This document shows positions 1 through 9,270 of a stretch of 64,000 nucleotides of DNA, one piece after another. Source of the DNA: Camellia lanceoleosa (taxonomy: Eukaryota > Streptophyta > Magnoliopsida > Ericales > Theaceae); the NCBI GenBank assembly GCA_025200525.1, contig CM045759.1, positions 992,001-1,056,000 on the forward strand, given 5' to 3'. The notes under the pieces were generated by a model. That model saw nothing but the letters and a program-made list of their open reading frames with translations, searched no databases and was not told where the DNA came from. The position numbers and the translations under genes are program-made. Positions within the stretch are counted from its first letter, which is position 1; each line of letters starts with the position of its first letter.

Positions 1-1044
1 GTTCAACTACTCTCTCCCATAGTTTCATGAGCAGTTTTAGAAGAGTGTGTGGGAGAAAAGGGAGAGCAATATGGGACACTTTATCATTATTATTAGAAAA
101 ATAAAATGGGACATTTGGAGGATTCTATGACCTTTAAGGAAAATGCGAAGAAGATTGTATTGTGTGATAGATCTTATTGTTTCGATGTTATATAAATCTG
201 AATTTTGTGTAAGCAAGATTTTCCCAAGTTCTTAGAGAGGTTTCCTATCAACTCAGGTTTTGGGAGAATGAAAAGTAGTGTGTGAGATTGATTTAAGGAG
301 TGACACAGAGGTCATGCAGCAGATAAGAGTTCCTGGTAGAAGACTGTTATTTGAAAAGGCCAAGAAGACTATTTTTAGGTAATTAAATCTCTTCGTAGTT
401 TTAACTTGTACTTCCCCTTTGCAATTTCTCAGTCCTCATCGTGTAGTTCCCTCATATACTAAGTGCTCAGTGATGATGATCATTCTGTATTATACCTACT
501 TATAGATCAATTTACCGTATAGTTTGAATTGCATTTCAAGGGTTATTGCAGCTCTCATCTTTTCTTCTGTTTTTATTTTATTTATTTTGTGCACAATCTA
601 TATTGCATATTGTGAATACAATGTATAAATAAAAAAGTTTTCATTCTACATGCACTTCGAAATTTCATAATTTCTTTTCTTTCTAGCCTTCTTGACATGG
701 TATGCAAGATTATGTAGATTTTCTAGTCATTCAAGTTTTATTGAAGTTGTGTTAATGGAATTGGATGATTTAGGTATATAATCATCATTTTGGTGAAGAT
801 GATGGATGACTTGATGAAGTTGAAGAGAGTAGTGGATGAAGTTATTTTCAGAGAATTTGGAAAGCACACTTAATATTATTATTATTATTATTATTTTGTT
901 TGTATTGTCATATTGTGTTTTAAGGGTGGTTTTTTTTTTTTTTTTAATGAAAAATTGAAAAATGAATGCTCATATATATTTTGAGAATGGTGATCGATAA
1001 TATAGGTTTGGTTTGAGCAAAAAAGTCAAAGAGATCATTAATAT
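1..1044. other. AT-rich DNA without a recognisable gene
   Basis: I see no coding region, RNA gene or complete element here. A (TTA)n microsatellite lies at about 871-896 and a poly-T run near 930. Because a CACTA-like terminus ends at 1358, this stretch is probably interior DNA of that element, whose other end would lie left of the window. That is inference. Confidence 0.4.
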
Positions 1045-1059
1045 TTTTCATTTTTTTTT

Positions 1060-1358
1060 GGAAATGACAGAAATGGCAACGTTTTTCTTGAAAACGTTGA
1101 AAAACGTCGCAAAATGTCATCATGATTACGTCAGAGATAACTCCTCTAACGTGCACAGTTAACAACTGTTAAGAGAATTAGAGGCGTTTTGGAAAACGTC
1201 GTTTAAAGTCTTTAGCGGCGTTTTTAAAACGTCACAAAGATATAACGACGGCCGCATCCTCGACGAATTTTATAAACGTCGTTTATTTTTTTTGCGGCGT
1301 TTTTCTGATCTATTGCGGCGCTTTAAAAACGCCGCTAATTCCCCATTTTCTTGCAGTG
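1060..1358 (+). mobile_element. Right terminus of a CACTA-like DNA transposon
   Basis: The segment ends with CTTGCAGTG at 1350-1358, so its reverse complement begins CACTGCAAG, the form expected of a CACTA (En/Spm) end. Inside it are repeated short inverted motifs of the type GGCGTTTTTAAAACG, which match the subterminal repeats of that superfamily. A related end with the same layout lies at 17934-18163. PME sequence starts directly after the terminus, so this element seems to have inserted into a PME copy. The other end and any transposase are not in the window. Confidence 0.6.
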
Positions 1359-1640
1359 TGGCCACCCTCGTCTCCACATTCGCCGAGTTTGCAAATTCAG
1401 TGAGGTCCACCATCGAAGTGGTACAACAAGAGGCCTCCCCCGTCTCCAGATTCGCCGAGTTTGCAAATTCAGTGAGGTTGGCCATCGAAGTGGTACAACA
1501 AGTGGCCTCCCTCGTCTCCAGATTCGCCGGTGCATTCAGTGATTTTCGCCTTTCTAAGGCCATTGCCGACTGCCTTGATCTCCTCGATCTCTCCGCTGAC
1601 AAATTGACCCGTACTCTCTCTACTTCTCAGTCTCCCAATG
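1359..1640 (+). pseudogene. Pectin methylesterase pseudogene A (inhibitor/pro-region exon)
   Basis: The reading frame that begins in the left-flanking element gives the inhibitor-like pro-region of a plant pectinesterase, with repeated FANSVRxxIEVVQQ blocks followed by [17 protein letters not shown], typical of type I PMEs. In the family this N-terminal domain resembles PME inhibitor and precedes the catalytic domain, which removes methyl esters from cell-wall pectin. The signal-peptide exon is missing and replaced by a CACTA terminus at 1358. GTAAGT at 1641 follows the last coding block and looks like a real 5' splice site. Copies B (1731-2035) and C (60537-63570) share this sequence. It is a broken gene, not a functional enzyme. 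Confidence 0.7.
1379..1522 (+). repeat. 72-bp tandem duplication inside PME copy A
   Basis: Two adjacent 72-bp units begin TTCGCCGAGTTTGC at 1379 and TTCGCCGAG at 1451, and a partial third begins at 1523. Each encodes about 24 residues of the PME pro-region, so the repeat keeps the reading frame. Copy C has the block fewer times. This looks like unequal crossing over or slippage in one PME lineage. Confidence 0.75.
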
Positions 1641-1730
1641 GTAAGTATGGTATTACTCCTTCCCCCTTCCTCATCCCTTTTAACTACACCTTTCTTTTAA
1701 AATTAAGGCAACCATAGAGAAATTAACAGA

Positions 1731-2035
1731 GTTTGCAATTTCAGTGAGGTCCACCATCGACGTGGTACAGCAAGTGGCCTCCCTCGTCTCCAGATTCGCC
1801 AGTGCATTCGGTGATTTTCACCTTTCTAATGCCATTGCCGATTGCCTTGATCTCCTCGATCTCTCTGCTGACGAATTGATTGCAGCGGCTATAGGAGAAG
1901 GTTTTATGGCACAATCTATGGGATTCAGAAACACTGCTGGTCCAGAAAAGCATCAGGCAGTGGCTCTGAGAGTCCAATCAGACCGTTCAATTTTTGTTAA
2001 TTGTCGTATGGAATCGATAGTGCCGGTGATGAATT
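1731..2035 (+). pseudogene. PME pseudogene B: pro-region fused to a catalytic-domain fragment
   Basis: The frame starts in the [14 protein letters not shown] block, runs through [19 protein letters not shown], then jumps at about 1880 to catalytic-domain sequence ([19 protein letters not shown], then [12 protein letters not shown]). In PMEs these parts are separated by a long stretch that is missing here, so this is an internal deletion or a template-switch fusion. The catalytic fragment then folds back on itself as the inverted repeat at 1880-2195. The conserved catalytic aspartates of the family lie outside the retained part, so no enzyme activity is expected. The frame stays open to about 2085, so expression of a short protein cannot be excluded. 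Confidence 0.7.
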
Positions 2036-2195
2036 CTATGGTAGCTGTCTCATCACCGGCACTATCGATTCCATACGACAGTTAATAAAAATTGAACGGT
2101 CTGATTGGACTCTCAGAGCCACTGCCTGATGCTTTTCTGGACCAGCAGTGTTTCTGAATCCTGTGCCATGAAACCTTCTCCTATAGCCGCTGCAA
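1880..2195. repeat. Long inverted repeat of a PME catalytic fragment (potential hairpin RNA)
   Basis: Left arm 1880-2032 (153 nt) and right arm 2050-2195 (146 nt) are inverted copies with a 17-nt spacer. By eye they differ by about three substitutions and one 7-8 nt gap, roughly 97 percent identity. The left arm carries PME in sense orientation and the right arm in antisense. A transcript crossing the region would fold into a near-perfect duplex of about 150 bp. In plants such inverted duplications of gene fragments are known sources of siRNAs and young microRNA genes. Whether this one is transcribed is unknown. Confidence 0.85.
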
Positions 2196-2659
2196 CCAAT
2201 CCAGGTAGTGTATCACAAAAATTAATACTACTCACCGCTTAATAACTGAACAGTAATCAGAAATGTGCTGTGAGTATGTGTAATAACACTGCTTAGCGAT
2301 TAATAATTGAAACGTAATACCATACAAATAAATTTTTTGTGACTAACTGTGGTCCATTTTTTTTGGAGTAATGATATATAAACAAAATTTTGGTATAATT
2401 TTTTTTATACAAAATGGTGTGAGTTTTTTGTACAAATTTTCTATTTGTAAATTATTATTATTATTTTATTTTATATAAATTATGACTCATAATTTTAAAT
2501 ATATTGCTGCCACTACATCATTTGAATAAGTTTTTGATACAAAAAAAATTGCTCTAGAATCATTTTAATTTCATAGTAAATGTTGTGCAAATATAACTTT
2601 TATACAAAATACATAATAATAGAGAATAATATGATATTTTGGGGAAATTTCATTTCCAA
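2196..2659. other. AT-rich spacer, no feature recognised
   Basis: The sequence is AT-rich with short TTA runs near 2450. Short open frames here show no recognisable protein. It forms the left flank of the first CACTA terminus. Confidence 0.4.
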
Positions 2660-3236
2660 CCAAAATATTTACAATCACTACAGGAAATTATACTTTTGGC
2701 GACCAAATTTGGCGACTAAAAAAAATTTAGTCGCCAAAAGTTGTGGAATTGGCGACCAAACGTTGTACTAGTCGGCAAAAGTACAAGATTTAGCTACTAT
2801 TTTTTTTTAGTTGGGGTATATTGATTATTGGCGACTAAAAAAAATGTAGTCGCTAAAAATGTCACAATTGGCGACGAAAACAATTTTAAGTCGCTAAATA
2901 TGCCACAATTGGCAACAAAACAAAAAATTTAATCGCTGTATTTTGGCTACTAAAATTATTTAGTCGCCGAATGAAAAACAAAAATTTACTTTTTAGCTTT
3001 GGCGACCAAAGGGTTGGTAGGCAAAAATTTACTTTCAGTGACCAAGTAATATTTTGGTCACTGTATAGTTAGTTTTGACTACTAAAATTATTTAGTCGCC
3101 GAATGAAAAATAAAAAAATAATTTCTATCTTTGGCGACCAACAGTTTGGTCGCCAAAAATGTATCTTTAGCGACCAAAAGAAATTTTAGTCGCTATATAG
3201 TTAGTTATAGCTACTAAAATTATTTAGTCACCGAAT
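2660..3236 (+). repeat. Direct repeat copy 1: CACTA terminus left of the geminiviral segment
   Basis: This segment matches 4243-4827 almost base for base, apart from a few substitutions and one roughly 8-nt gap near 2945. It starts 16 nt before a CACTACAGGAAATT terminus (CACTA at 2676). It then carries many variants of TTTGGCGACCAAA and TTTAGTCGCCAAA, the subterminal repeat of this family. Similarity stops at CCGAAT (3236), where geminivirus-like sequence begins. The copy is therefore a truncated CACTA end, abruptly joined to viral sequence. Confidence 0.85.
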
Positions 3237-3800
3237 CGATACTGTGTCTGTAAATGGATGAACATACGGCAATGGCGGATTAAATGAAATCCGATCATAA
3301 TTTGATGACAACTTGTCATAATTGAGCCAGAAACATTTGGGATCGCCATTTCTTACCAGTGCCAGTGCTTCATCCTTATCTGCGGCAGCAAGTGCGTCGC
3401 GATATATATTTTCTTTGTTATTCTGGTTAGCGCAGCGGCCTCCCTCACGGAATTTGCCCTATTCTGTGTAGTCTCCACGTTTGGAGATATATTCCAGTAC
3501 ATTCTGATGGTTGAAAGCCCCTTGAACATTGGAATGGAAATGGCGATTAGTTCGATCGTGAGTAACGTCGAAGAACCGTTCATTCTGCGTCTGGAAACGG
3601 TATGGAAATTGGACAAGAGCATGGAGATGTGGTTGCCCGTCCTCATGTAATTCATGTGCAACCCTCACATAATTTGGTGGCCTGGCTGTGAACGACTCCC
3701 TAATTTTCTCTAATAATCTCTCTTTAGGTATGGAACATTGGGCATATGTGAGGAAGATGTTCTTATTTTGGACTCTAAAACGACGTCGTACTGATGCCAT
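3237..3800 (-). pseudogene. Geminivirus-like Rep, N-terminal part, with an internal stop
   Basis: From the ATG at 3800 the frame codes for 113 residues with the marks of the geminiviral HUH endonuclease: motif I FLTYAQC (about residues 16-22), metal-binding motif II HLHALVQF (about 58-65), and catalytic tyrosine motif III VLEYISKRGD. In viruses Rep nicks the origin and starts rolling-circle replication in the nucleus. An amber codon at 3459-3461 ends the frame. The same frame then stays open for about 70 codons until it is cut at 3237 by the flanking repeat. The C-terminal helicase with its Walker motifs is absent. As found here it is broken, and no functional Rep is encoded. Confidence 0.9.
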
Positions 3801-3890
3801 AACTCACTCTCGCTGACGTCACTAACTCTCTCAAATGACGCGTCGATCACCGTCCCAAAACTATACCTTTGAAGAGAGTTAGGGAGTGAG

Positions 3891-3897
3891 TTATATA
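3891..3897 (-). promoter_or_regulatory. TATA motif for the rep fragment
   Basis: TATATAA on the minus strand lies about 90 bp upstream of the Rep ATG and next to the origin hairpin, the usual place for the complementary-sense promoter of geminiviruses. A CGTCCCA motif at 3851-3857 recurs in the left arm of the hairpin (3910-3916) and inverted in its right arm, so it may be a Rep-binding iteron. The iteron assignment is inference. Confidence 0.6.
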
Positions 3898-3905
3898 GGT
3901 GCCCA

Positions 3906-3938
3906 GGAGCGTCCCACTAATATTACCTGGGACGCTCC
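3906..3938 (+). other. Geminivirus-type origin of replication hairpin
   Basis: Arms 3906-3916 (GGAGCGTCCCA) and 3928-3938 (TGGGACGCTCC) are perfect 11-bp complements enclosing an 11-nt loop. The loop contains TAATATTAC at 3918-3926, the invariant geminiviral nonanucleotide cut by Rep. It lies on the plus strand opposite the minus-strand rep frame, as in virus genomes. Stem, loop and nonanucleotide show no damage. Confidence 0.93.
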
Positions 3939-4054
3939 CCCCCGCGCCACGTGTCGTCCCCGGATTGGTGCTCCCTTCCGCATTTTGCGCCGTGTTGTCA
4001 TCTAGTGTCTCCGCTCCGCGCCCAGATCTGCGGCCAGGATTAAAAATCTAAAAA

Positions 4055-4116
4055 GGCAAGCGCAAGCGGGAAATTTAAATTAAACGGTGGCAAGCGCGAG
4101 CGGGAATTTATATAAG
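4055..4116 (+). promoter_or_regulatory. Virion-sense promoter-like region with duplicated E2F-like sites
   Basis: Two direct repeats of GGCAAGCGCRAGCGGGAA lie at 4055 and 4089. The first contains GCGGGAAA (4066-4073), the reverse complement of the plant E2F consensus TTTCCCGC; the second differs by one base. TTTATATAAG follows at about 4107-4116 and could be the virion-sense TATA box. Function is inferred from position and motif only. Confidence 0.5.
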
Positions 4117-4149
4117 CCAAAATAATTGGGGGTTTTTAATTATTTTGCG

Positions 4150-4302
4150 ATGGAGCCGTCCGATCTAGGTCAATTTAGGCGGTTGATTTTAAAATACGAG
4201 CCGGATTGTTTACTGCTGCACTGGTCCTTGTTGGTCGTCGGCCCAAAATATTTACAATCACTACAGGAAATTACACTTTTGGTGACCAAATTTGGCGACT
4301 AA
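4150..4302 (+). pseudogene. Short virion-sense open frame, unrecognised
   Basis: An ATG at 4150, about 35 bp after the TATA motif, opens a 50-codon frame. Its first 31 codons are in the viral segment and the rest runs into the CACTA repeat at 4243. Its place is where a first virion-sense gene would start. I do not recognise the residues as a known family, so it may be a truncated viral gene or chance. Confidence 0.25.
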
Positions 4303-4827
4303 AAAAAATTTAGTCGCCAAAAGTTGTGGAATTGGCGACCAAACATTGTACTAGTCGGCAAAAGTACAAGATTTAGCTATTATTTTTTTTTAATTGGGGT
4401 ATATTGATTATTGGCGACTAAAAAAAATGTAGTCGCTAAAAATGTCACAATTGGCGACGAAAACAATTTTAAGTCGCTAAATATGCCACAATTGGCAACA
4501 AAACAAAAAATTTAATCGCTGTATAGTTACTTTTGGCTACTAAAATTATTTAGTCGCCGAATGAAAAACAAAAATTTACTTTTTAGCTTTGACGACCAAA
4601 GGGTTGGTAGGCAAAAATTTACTTTCAGTGACCAAGTAATATTTTGGTCACTGTATGGTTAGTTTTAACTACTAAAATTATTTAGTCGCCGAATGAAAAA
4701 TAAAAAAAATAATTTCTATCTTTGGCGACCAACAGTTTGGTCGCCAAAAATGTATCTTTAGCGACCAAAAGAAATTTTAGTCGCTATATAGTTAGTTATA
4801 GCTACTAAAATTATTTAGTCACCGAAT
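4243..4827 (+). repeat. Direct repeat copy 2: CACTA terminus right of the geminiviral segment
   Basis: This is the second copy of 2660-3236, again starting 16 nt before CACTACAGGAAATT (CACTA at 4259). Unlike copy 1 it continues without a break into further subterminal repeats after 4827. Copy 2 is therefore the native end of the local CACTA-like element, and copy 1 is the partial one. Confidence 0.85.
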
Positions 4828-5980
4828 GACAAAACAAAAAATTAATTTTTATCTTTGGCAACCAAGATTTTGGTCACCAAAAATCTATTTTTAGCGACTA
4901 AAAAAAATATAGTCGTTGTATAGTTAGTTTTGGCTACTAAAATTATTTATCTGTGGCGACCAACAGTTTGGTCGCCAAAAAATGTATTTTCAGCAACCAA
5001 AAAAAATTGTAGTCTCTATATAGCTAGTTTTGGCTACTAAAATTATTTAGTCGGCGAATGAAAAACAAAAATTTATTTTTTATCTTTGGTGGCCAACAAG
5101 GTTGGTCGCCAAACATTTATTTTCAGTGAGTAAAAATATATTTAGCCACCAAAGAACTAAAATATTTGAAGGGACATATTTCAAAATTTAAATGGATTTA
5201 TAAAATTAATTAGCGACTAAAATGTTTAGTCGCGAATTGGAGAGATTTATATATTTTGTTTCCAAACGAAACCCTAAACAAACCAGCTCCTCTCTCTCTC
5301 TCTCTCATCAACATCTCTTTCCCTCTCCCTCTCCCTCTCCACTGCTTCTCTCCCCTCCCTCTCACACCGCCGCTCCACCAACCACGGAACAACTCTCCTT
5401 CGCCGAATAACTACCATAATTTTACTAAAAAACTGTGGTGACTACCTAATTTAGTAGCCAAATATTGATCTTCAGTGACCAAAAAACATTTAGTCGTTGT
5501 ATACTAATTTTTGCCCAATAAAGAAATTTCGTCGCCAAAAAACTTACATAAATATTACTTTTAATCTTTGGCGACCAAAAAATTAGTTGCTAAAGATATA
5601 TTTTCAGTGACTAAAAATATTTAATCGCCAAAGATACATGCTTTAGCTACTAACAAAAATCTAGTCACCAAAGATAGCCATTTTAGCTACGAAATAAAAT
5701 TGGTCGGCAAAGGTACAATCATCAGCTACTAAATAAAGTTTAATCGGTATTTCTCTTACTTTTGGCGACTAACTGAGTTTTAGTCATTGAAACTTTGATT
5801 TTGGGTGACTAAATTTTTTTGGTCCCCAAATGTACAATTTTTAGCTAGTTATAATAATTTAGTCGGTATTTTTATTTTACTTTTGGTGTCTAATTGAATT
5901 TTAGTCGTTAAAACTAGGATTTTAGGCGATGAAAATTAAATTTAGTCCCTAAAATTATTAATCTATGGGCATGTTTGATT
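4259..5980 (+). mobile_element. Left end of a CACTA-like element with subterminal repeat array
   Basis: The CACTACAGGAAATT terminus is followed by more than 1.5 kb of variants of TTTGGCGACCAAA and TTTAGTCGCTAAA in both orientations, the binding-site-like subterminal repeats of En/Spm elements. A CT-rich leader-like stretch at about 5285-5400 interrupts them. A solo LTR is inserted near 5985. A similar block at 16050-16450 may be the other subterminal region of the same old element. Short open frames here are low-complexity and I do not call them genes. Confidence 0.65.
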
Positions 5981-5985
5981 GACAG

Positions 5986-8153
5986 TGTAACGCCCTCAAA
6001 ATAAACCCATAAAACATACAATATTGACATGCTAAGACATAGGAGAATAAAGCACAATTACATTTCATCAGAGTATTTCTTACAAATGTATTACATGTTG
6101 ACAACAAAAGTAAATGCCCTACGGGCTTACAGCTTTCCAAGTCAACACTTGGTTACAAAAAGAGAGTACTAACTCTACATAAAATAAGCCATTGACTTGA
6201 TGTACATGTAATACAACAAAAATAAACAAAAGAGTCTTCAACTCCCACAACCATCCAAGCTAAGATCTCGAAGGCGGCATAATACATGAACCTGAAAATG
6301 ATGTCCCGTATAGGGTGAGCCAACGCCCAGTAGAGATATGCTAAACATAATATGAGCAATAACTAAAACATTAGCATTTGATAAATGTTTAACTCGCATA
6401 AATCAATTCATTATCCATTTCAAATACATGACAAATATGTCCATGTTTCCTTCCATTTTTCATTACTTATCCAGTTCTCAATTTATAAATAAGGCTCAGA
6501 ACCTGGCCAATAATTTAATGAGACTATAACTCATATCAACAATACTTCCATACTTCACAATAGATACACATGTTTGCTATATCAATAACACGTAAGAACA
6601 CTTCCATACTTCATAATAGATACACATATTTGCTGTATCAACACTTCAATAGATACACATACTTGCCGTATCAACACTTCAATAGATACACATATTTGCT
6701 GTATCAATGGAGTATATCCCCTATCTCCTCCCAAACATTATCCGGTTTAGGAGTCCATCCCCTATCTTCCCCTAAACCGTGGAGTACATCCCCTATCTCC
6801 TCCCACACAACACAATGTGTATAAACACATATCATATACAAGATCAATCAATACATAAATTTGATGTATTATCCCAACCGTCATACTCAATGACATAGCC
6901 AATTGATTAGTTTTAGTTCACCTAATCATCATGCATTGTCTACAACAATCAAGACTATCTTCCACCGATAGCCCAAAACAATTATTTCTAAACAGATACT
7001 AATTACATCCAACAGATAAATTATCAACAATTTCCAAAGGTGAGTGATTAATAAATCCAACTCCACCATTTCATCCCATATTGTACCAATTTCATTATTT
7101 CCCACTCAATTTTATGATTCCATGATAAATGTCATTAATTACACTAATGACCCAAATATACCCAAAATATGGCATTTTTCCTCTTTTTCCCAATATTGAC
7201 CCAAAGGCTCAAATATTATCAACAACGTCAATAATCTCTTTTTAAGACCCAAAATATACATATATGAGTCAAAAAGACAAAACCCATCTTTTCAATATAA
7301 CACATCTCAAACCCTAACTTCCCAAATCAAACTATCTATACAAATAGCTCAACATCTATGTTAAAGCACATAAGAATGAGTAGTTATCCCTACCTCAAGA
7401 GATGAAACCCAAAGGAGATGATGAAGAAATCCCGAAGTGCTCCAAATCAAGAAATTTTCGGATTGATAGGAAGCCCACACCAAGCTCTACACTTTTTGCA
7501 AAGGCTCAAGGGTAAGAGATCACTCTAACTAGATCAAATCCTAGAGAGAAGTTAAGGTTTTAGAGTGAGGTGCTCTCAAATGGTGGTTTTCAAAAAGTAC
7601 GACAGAGAAAGGATGTTGAAAAGTGATCCAAAAAGTGAAATCCCAAAGTGATATAAAAGTCGCCCCGCTCGAGCGTCAGACATAGACTCACGCTTGAGCG
7701 TCAAAACTCCCGCTCGAGCGTCGGATGCACACTCACAGAAGTTTTGCAGGCAATGGTCCCCGCTCGAGCGTCAAACTCCCCGCTCAAGCGGAGGAACAAA
7801 ATCAAAGGGTCACGCTCGAGCGTCAAATCTCCCGCTCGAGCGCACGAAGACCTGCAGAGGAAAATATTGGGAGATGGAAATTCACGCTCGAGCGTCAAAA
7901 CGCTCGCTTGAGCGGAGAAGCAACAACAAAGGGCCCGCTCGAGCGTCAAAAGTCCCGTTCGAGCGTGAAGGCCAAATTCTGGGCATCAACCTTTGGTTCC
8001 AAAGCACAACCAACCTATTTCAAACTTGCCCAACACAACCCAAGACTCAAATACAAAGAGTAAGGGAAGGAAATGAGAATGAGACAACAACACAACCACG
8101 GAACCAAGTCCAGAATACAATATACAAGGGAAAGGAAAACCGGGATTGCTATG
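5986..8153 (-). mobile_element. Solo LTR of the gypsy CGCTCGAGCG group (copy 1)
   Basis: On the plus strand it begins TGTAACGCCC and ends GGATTGCTATG, which are the reverse complements of the LTR ends of the complete element at 45034-54701. GACAG at 5981-5985 and 8154-8158 is an exact 5-bp TSD. No internal region is present, so this is a solo LTR left by recombination between two LTRs. It contains short tandem repeats near 6545-6720 (units with GATACACATA and TGTATCAA) and a CGCTCGAGCG array at 7665-7970. Confidence 0.9.
7665..7970. repeat. CGCTCGAGCG palindrome array in LTR copy 1
   Basis: About a dozen exact or one-base variants of the 10-bp palindrome CGCTCGAGCG occur at intervals of roughly 15-50 bp. 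Minus-strand TTTTATATC at about 7649-7657, on the 3' side in LTR orientation, could be the TATA box. Open frames across the array arise from the repeat and are not genes. Confidence 0.85.
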
Positions 8154-8158
8154 GACAG

Positions 8159-8815
8159 GATTACAGAATAGATTAAGATTATTAATCCATGGGCCCAGTA
8201 ATTCTGTGTTTGTTTTGAAATTTTGTTTCAGGATTATTAATCGTATGGATAATTAATCCAACAAATTTGTAGGATTATTAGTAATAGAGTAGATGTGAGA
8301 TTATATATCCTGAGCTGGGGAATAAAATAAAAAGACTCTTTTACCCTTGACTAAAAATTAAAATACTTATTATTTTTATATAATTTTATATTTAGAAGGC
8401 TAAAAATAATTTTTAAAAATTTAAAAATATTTTTTGATATTTATTTTATCAAATTAGTTTATATATTTTAAAAATATATATATATATATAAACAAACCAA
8501 ACATGGTCTTTGTATTTTGTATTTTATATTTTATTTTATTTTGTTTTTATTTATTTATTTATAATTTTTTTAAAAAACATGTTTATGATGAAATTTTGAT
8601 AAAGTAAAGATTGTGAATAAACATTGATGGAGAGTGAGATTGGAAAAGAAAATAAATATAGTTGTAATCCTACATTCATATATTTTCTTATCCAATGCAA
8701 ATCAAATAATGGATAAAGGAATAATTTATCTTACTAATATAATTGGATAGTGCATACCACACTAATTTGATGAGATTATTAATACTTTCACTAAGGGGTT
8801 GTTTGGGATGTTATA
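8159..8815. other. AT-rich flank of the solo LTR
   Basis: No gene is seen. GGGCATGTTTG at 5968 and CCAAACATGGTC at about 8499-8510 may be the ends of a small TIR element into which the solo LTR inserted, but no TSD is clear. An (AT)n run lies near 8470. Confidence 0.3.
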
Positions 8816-8817
8816 AA

Positions 8818-9052
8818 GGCCCCGTTTGGAGAGTTACTTTTTTAGCCAATTAGTCAAAAAGTTACTAAATTAGCCAAAAAGCCAACCACTCATACCAAAA
8901 AGTCAAAGATTCTCTTTTCTCTCTACTTTTTGCACATCTTTTCGTAATTAGCCAAAAAGTCATCCCAAACATACAAGTTTTTTTTACCTACCTTTTTAGT
9001 CAAATAGCCAAAAAGTTACTAAATTAGTCTGTTCCCAAACGAAACCTAAGTG
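8818..9052. mobile_element. Small MITE-like element
   Basis: Imperfect inverted ends (CCCCGTTTGGAGAG on the left, CCCAAACGAAACC on the right) frame an AT-rich core with repeats of AGCCAAAAAGTTACTAAATTAG. GTTTGG/CCAAAC ends are common in plant hAT-derived MITEs. No TSD could be fixed. Confidence 0.45.
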
Positions 9053-9270
9053 CACTTTTTTGACTTTTTGGACTAAAAAGTTAAGGAAAAAAATATGTTG
9101 TTTGGGATAACTTTTTGGTTTTTTACAAAAAAATGTGTATTAAAAAATTGTATAAATTAGTGTATAAGAGAAGCTTAGGATATAATAGGCAGTACGGTGG
9201 ATGTCCTAGCTGGCAGCGTGTGTAGAGTAATGTATAGGAGATGGTTGCCTTCTTTTCGGGCATTGAATTG

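Larger units (their letters stand above)
3237..4242. mobile_element. Endogenous geminivirus-like segment (origin plus 5' half of rep)
   Basis: About 1.0 kb of geminivirus-type DNA: a complementary-sense rep fragment (3800 to 3237), a TATA motif for it (3891-3897), a stem-loop origin with TAATATTAC (3906-3938), and a virion-sense promoter-like region (4055-4116). The order and spacing match a geminivirus intergenic region with its leftward gene. No coat-protein gene, REn or helicase part of Rep is present. Nearly identical CACTA-derived direct repeats border it on both sides. It is a fragment that could not replicate by itself. Confidence 0.9.

Noticed and set aside
3778..3790. ACGACGTCGT in the rep fragment, like the palindrome core of the 19.6-kb element
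   Set aside because: A 10-bp self-complementary string shared by chance. The surrounding sequences do not match.
2660..5980. CRISPR-like regular repeats
   Set aside because: The TTTGGCGACC motifs are irregular in spacing and orientation, in plant DNA, and fit CACTA subterminal repeats.
6570..6824. Repeated short peptide frame (NRYTYLLYQHF units)
   Set aside because: Translation of the tandem GATACACAT repeat in solo LTR copy 1; noncoding.
7694..8176. Long open frames in several phases across the CTCGAG array (also at 28824-29329, 45238-45646, 52629-52927, 60822-61328)
   Set aside because: Open in many frames on both strands because the palindromic repeat lacks stop codons. The peptides are Arg/Ser/Glu repeats with no domain, and all lie inside LTR promoters.
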